In this document: in pieces, positions 6,493 to 7,415 of the stretch | Layout of the letters: each line of letters begins with the position of its first letter | Position numbering within the stretch: position 1 is the stretch's first letter | The notes under the pieces: model-generated | The model's input: only the letters and a program-made list of their open reading frames with translations | The model's database searches: none | Told to the model about the DNA's origin: nothing | NCBI GenBank assembly: GCA_020846815.1 | Contig: JADLDF010000150.1 | Location: forward strand, 1 to 7,415 | Direction: 5' to 3' | DNA length: 7,415 nucleotides | Source: Gammaproteobacteria bacterium | GTDB lineage: Bacteria; Pseudomonadota; Gammaproteobacteria; Steroidobacterales; Steroidobacteraceae | Made by a program: the position numbers and the translations under genes

Positions 6493-7415
6493 CCGCTGCG
6501 GTGCGCGGAGCGGCGGCGCGAGCCGCCGAACAGCCAGCCGCGCAGCAGTGCGACCATGAGTGCGAAGTAGCCGAAGCCGACCACGAGCCGCGTCAGCAGC
6601 GGCATCTGCGGATCCGGCGAGACATACCCCTCTATGAGCCCGCAGCCGACCAGCAGCACCGTGACGGCGGCGAGCAGCCGGCCGCTGCGGCGCGCCGCAG
6701 CGGCGAACGACGCGGCACGCGAGTCGAGCGCCGGCCGTGCCAGCGCATCTCCGACCGCGGCGCCGGCGGCGCCGGAGAGGCAGATGCAGGACAGCTCCAC
6801 GACGCCGTGCGCGACCACGAATTCGAACAGCCGCCCGTCGAGCCCGTGCTGCGCCGTGAATGCGAACACGCCGCCGAGCATGAGCCCGTTGAGGCCGATG
6901 ATGTACAGCGTGCCGAGACCGAACAGGAAGCCGAGCACCCAGGCGAACAGGCTGACGACGACGTTGTTCGTGAGGATCTGCACCGCCAGCACCGACGAAG
7001 GCAGCACGTTCAGCAGGCTGTCGGTCCAGAGCTCGCCGCGCTCGACGGTCGCGATCATCTCCGCGGAGGCGAACAGCGGCACGAGCTGCGGGTAGGCGTG
7101 GACCAGCCAGGCGCCGGCGAGCGTCGAGGCGACGAACAGCAGCGTCACCCAGGCGATGTAGGGTCGCAGCCAGCGCACGGTCTCGGGCAGCTCGTCGCGC
7201 AGCAGCCGGCGCAGCGCCTCCAGGGGCTGCAGCGCCGGGCGGTGGATCTCGGCGTGCAGGCGCGCGTAAGTGTCTTCGAGGAAGTCCCGCGCGCGGCTGC
7301 GCGGCGCGAGCCGCCGCGCCAGCGCGAGGTCGCGGGCGATGGCGCCGTAGGCCTCGAGCGCGCGCGCCGCCTCGTCGACGTCGGCGGCGCGGCCGCGCTG
7401 CAGCCGGCCGGCGAG
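6489..7415 (-). CDS. SpoIIM-family integral membrane protein (stage II sporulation protein M homologue), N-terminus outside window
   Basis: The reading frame is open from the right edge to a TAG at 6491-6489, giving 308 visible residues; probably only a few tens of residues are missing. A GTG at 7178 is an internal valine: the 79 codons upstream of it read as good SpoIIM N-terminal sequence, including 'EAYGAIARDLALAR' and 'ARDFLEDTYARLH'. Numbering from the first visible residue, a soluble helical part (1-80) precedes about six hydrophobic segments, near 87-107, 150-172, 173-188, 200-222, 245-263 and 272-295. Family motifs include 'LTNNVVVS' (148-155), 'GLNGLMLGG' (174-182), the in-membrane 'HGVVEL' (203-208, H203 and E207), and 'GLIEGYVSP' (259-267). 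In Bacillus SpoIIM serves peptidoglycan remodelling in engulfment; homologues next to MoxR/DUF58 genes in non-sporulating bacteria have no known role. It is transcribed toward the DUF58 gene and overlaps it by 4 bp. Confidence 0.93.
   Translation of the reverse strand, partial: LAGRLQRGRAADVDEAARALEAYGAIARDLALARRLAPRSRARDFLEDTYARLHAEIHRPALQPLEALRRLLRDELPETVRWLRPYIAWVTLLFVASTLAGAWLVHAYPQLVPLFASAEMIATVERGELWTDSLLNVLPSSVLAVQILTNNVVVSLFAWVLGFLFGLGTLYIIGLNGLMLGGVFAFTAQHGLDGRLFEFVVAHGVVELSCICLSGAAGAAVGDALARPALDSRAASFAAAARRSGRLLAAVTVLLVGCGLIEGYVSPDPQMPLLTRLVVGFGYFALMVALLRGWLFGGSRRRSAHRSG
6511..6528 (+). other. GC hairpin with GNRA-type tetraloop just after the DUF58 stop
   Basis: A perfect 7-bp stem (CGGCGGC / GCCGCCG) closes a GCGA loop 18 nt past the DUF58 stop codon, inside the oppositely oriented SpoIIM coding end. 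On the plus strand the loop fits the stable GNRA class. No T-run follows on either strand, so it is not a classical intrinsic terminator; it could stabilise the 3' end of the operon mRNA or be a by-product of GC-rich codons. Confidence 0.4.

Noticed and set aside
6492..6514. Possible intrinsic terminator from GCCGCT/AGCGGC arms after the DUF58 stop
   Set aside because: Only 6 bp of stem with an 11-nt loop and no T-run; the hairpin at 6511-6528 is better but also lacks a U-tract.
7176..7178. GTG as the start of a shorter SpoIIM protein (229 aa)
   Set aside because: The frame stays open to the window edge, and the 79 upstream codons encode plausible SpoIIM N-terminal helices, so this GTG is an internal valine.

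Overview
The window is very GC-rich (above 70% by eye) and densely coded. It looks like chromosomal DNA of a Gram-negative proteobacterium, most likely a high-GC gammaproteobacterium. That placement is inferred from the protein families and base composition; no rRNA or other phylogenetic marker is present. I see no mobile element, tRNA, rRNA or CRISPR array.

Left part (1-1012, minus strand): the first 32 codons of a cytoplasmic cyclophilin-type peptidyl-prolyl isomerase (ppiB-like, cut by the window edge). Upstream of it in the same direction is a complete prmC, the methyltransferase that modifies peptide release factors. The 45-bp gap between them suggests one transcript reading out of the left edge.

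Divergent spacer (1013-1176, 164 bp): the only real intergenic region. It carries a degenerate 5-bp tandem repeat (CGTGC/CGCGC units) and, close to the next gene, a candidate extended -10 promoter element.

Central operon (1177-6492, plus strand): five tightly packed genes. They encode (1) a multi-pass membrane protein with a YciC/glycerophosphodiesterase-membrane-domain-like motif, (2) a membrane-anchored DUF4129 protein, (3) a DUF4350 protein with a membrane segment at each end of its soluble domain, (4) a MoxR-family AAA+ ATPase, and (5) a DUF58 protein with two N-terminal membrane segments and a von Willebrand A-like domain. Genes 2/3 and 3/4 overlap by 4 bp (GTGA, ATGA), gene 2 starts 1 bp after gene 1 stops, and gene 5 starts 22 bp after gene 4. 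The set looks like a membrane-associated MoxR chaperone system: a soluble ATPase acting with a DUF58 adaptor and several membrane partners whose substrate is unknown.

Right part (6489-7415, minus strand): a SpoIIM-family membrane protein, missing only its N-terminus at the right edge. It converges on the DUF58 gene, and the two genes share the palindrome CTAG, so each stop codon lies inside the other gene's last bases. SpoIIM homologues are common beside MoxR/DUF58 genes in bacteria that do not sporulate, so it is probably a functional part of the same neighbourhood. The main point of interest is this six-protein MoxR/DUF58/DUF4129/DUF4350/SpoIIM module, which is recurrent but, to my knowledge, has no established function.
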